DNA from: Phycisphaeraceae bacterium
GTDB lineage: Bacteria > Planctomycetota > Phycisphaerae > Phycisphaerales > Phycisphaeraceae
Length of the DNA stretch: 5,291 nt
Direction: 5' to 3'
NCBI GenBank assembly: GCA_020850375.1
Contig: JADZET010000225.1
Location: forward strand, 1 to 5,291
Below the pieces are notes generated by a model. The model made no database searches, was not told where the DNA came from, and saw nothing but the letters and a program-made list of their open reading frames with translations. Below are positions 5,210 through 5,291 of the stretch, piece after piece (within the stretch, counting starts at the first letter, position 1; each line of letters starts with the position of its first letter). The position numbers and the translations under genes were made by a program.

Positions 5210-5291
5210 GGGGGTGTACCGAAGCGGCCAAACGGGCCAGACTGTAAATCTGGCGGCATTATGCCTTCGAAGGTTCGAATCCTTCCGCCCC
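5210..5291 (+). tRNA. tRNA-Tyr (anticodon GTA), 3' end cut by window
   Basis: The cloverleaf can be drawn by eye. The acceptor strand GGGGGTG (5210-5216) pairs with CGCCCC at 5286-5291 plus one base beyond the window, with one G-U pair. The D-arm stem is CCG/CGG and its loop contains AAGCGGCCAAA. The anticodon stem is CCAGA/TCTGG with loop CTGTAAA, placing anticodon GTA at 5244-5246. A long variable arm folds as GGCAT/ATGCC, the class II feature expected of bacterial tRNA-Tyr. The T-arm is GAAGG-TTCGAAT-CCTTC. The last acceptor base, the discriminator and any encoded CCA lie outside the window. It is divergent from the HNH gene. Confidence 0.96.

Noticed and set aside
4962..5291. tRNA-associated integration site with the HNH gene as cargo
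   Set aside because: Integrative elements usually enter at the tRNA 3' end, which is at the window edge. The HNH gene is on the 5' side, divergent, with no integrase or duplicated tRNA fragment visible.

Overview
The window is GC-rich chromosomal DNA. Its protein style suggests a member of the Planctomycetes, possibly Phycisphaerae. The signs are an HDOD/GAF/histidine-kinase hybrid, a response regulator with an excisionase-type DNA-binding domain at its N-terminus, an HNH protein of a type I associate with planctomycetes and cyanobacteria, weak promoters and long A+T-poor gaps. The phylum is an inference from gene content; no marker gene here proves it.

All four protein genes lie on the minus strand, so they are transcribed from right to left. 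From the right edge: a tRNA-Tyr (anticodon GTA) on the plus strand from 5210, cut by the window end; a 248-base divergent spacer; an HNH nuclease-family gene (4326-4961); a 257-base gap with a long imperfect inverted repeat; a response regulator with an N-terminal helix-turn-helix and C-terminal receiver (3433-4068); 46 bases later a large soluble HDOD-GAF-histidine kinase (1092-3386); a 366-base gap; and the first 241 codons of a protein with a degenerate receiver, a helical segment and the start of what looks like a GAF domain (1-725, continuing off the left edge).

The regulator and kinase genes almost certainly form one transcription unit and are the natural cognate pair. The kinase has no membrane segment, so it should read a cytoplasmic signal through its HDOD and GAF modules. 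The regulator has every residue needed to receive the phosphate. The leftmost protein has the receiver fold but appears to have lost the phosphoacceptor Asp, one acidic-pocket residue and the conserved Lys, so it probably works as a phosphorylation-independent interaction module. It has its own 5' region, so its link to the pair is contextual only.

No insertion sequence, prophage gene, CRISPR array or rRNA is visible. The most interesting material is the three-gene signalling cluster with its unusual domain layouts and the palindromes in the three non-coding gaps.
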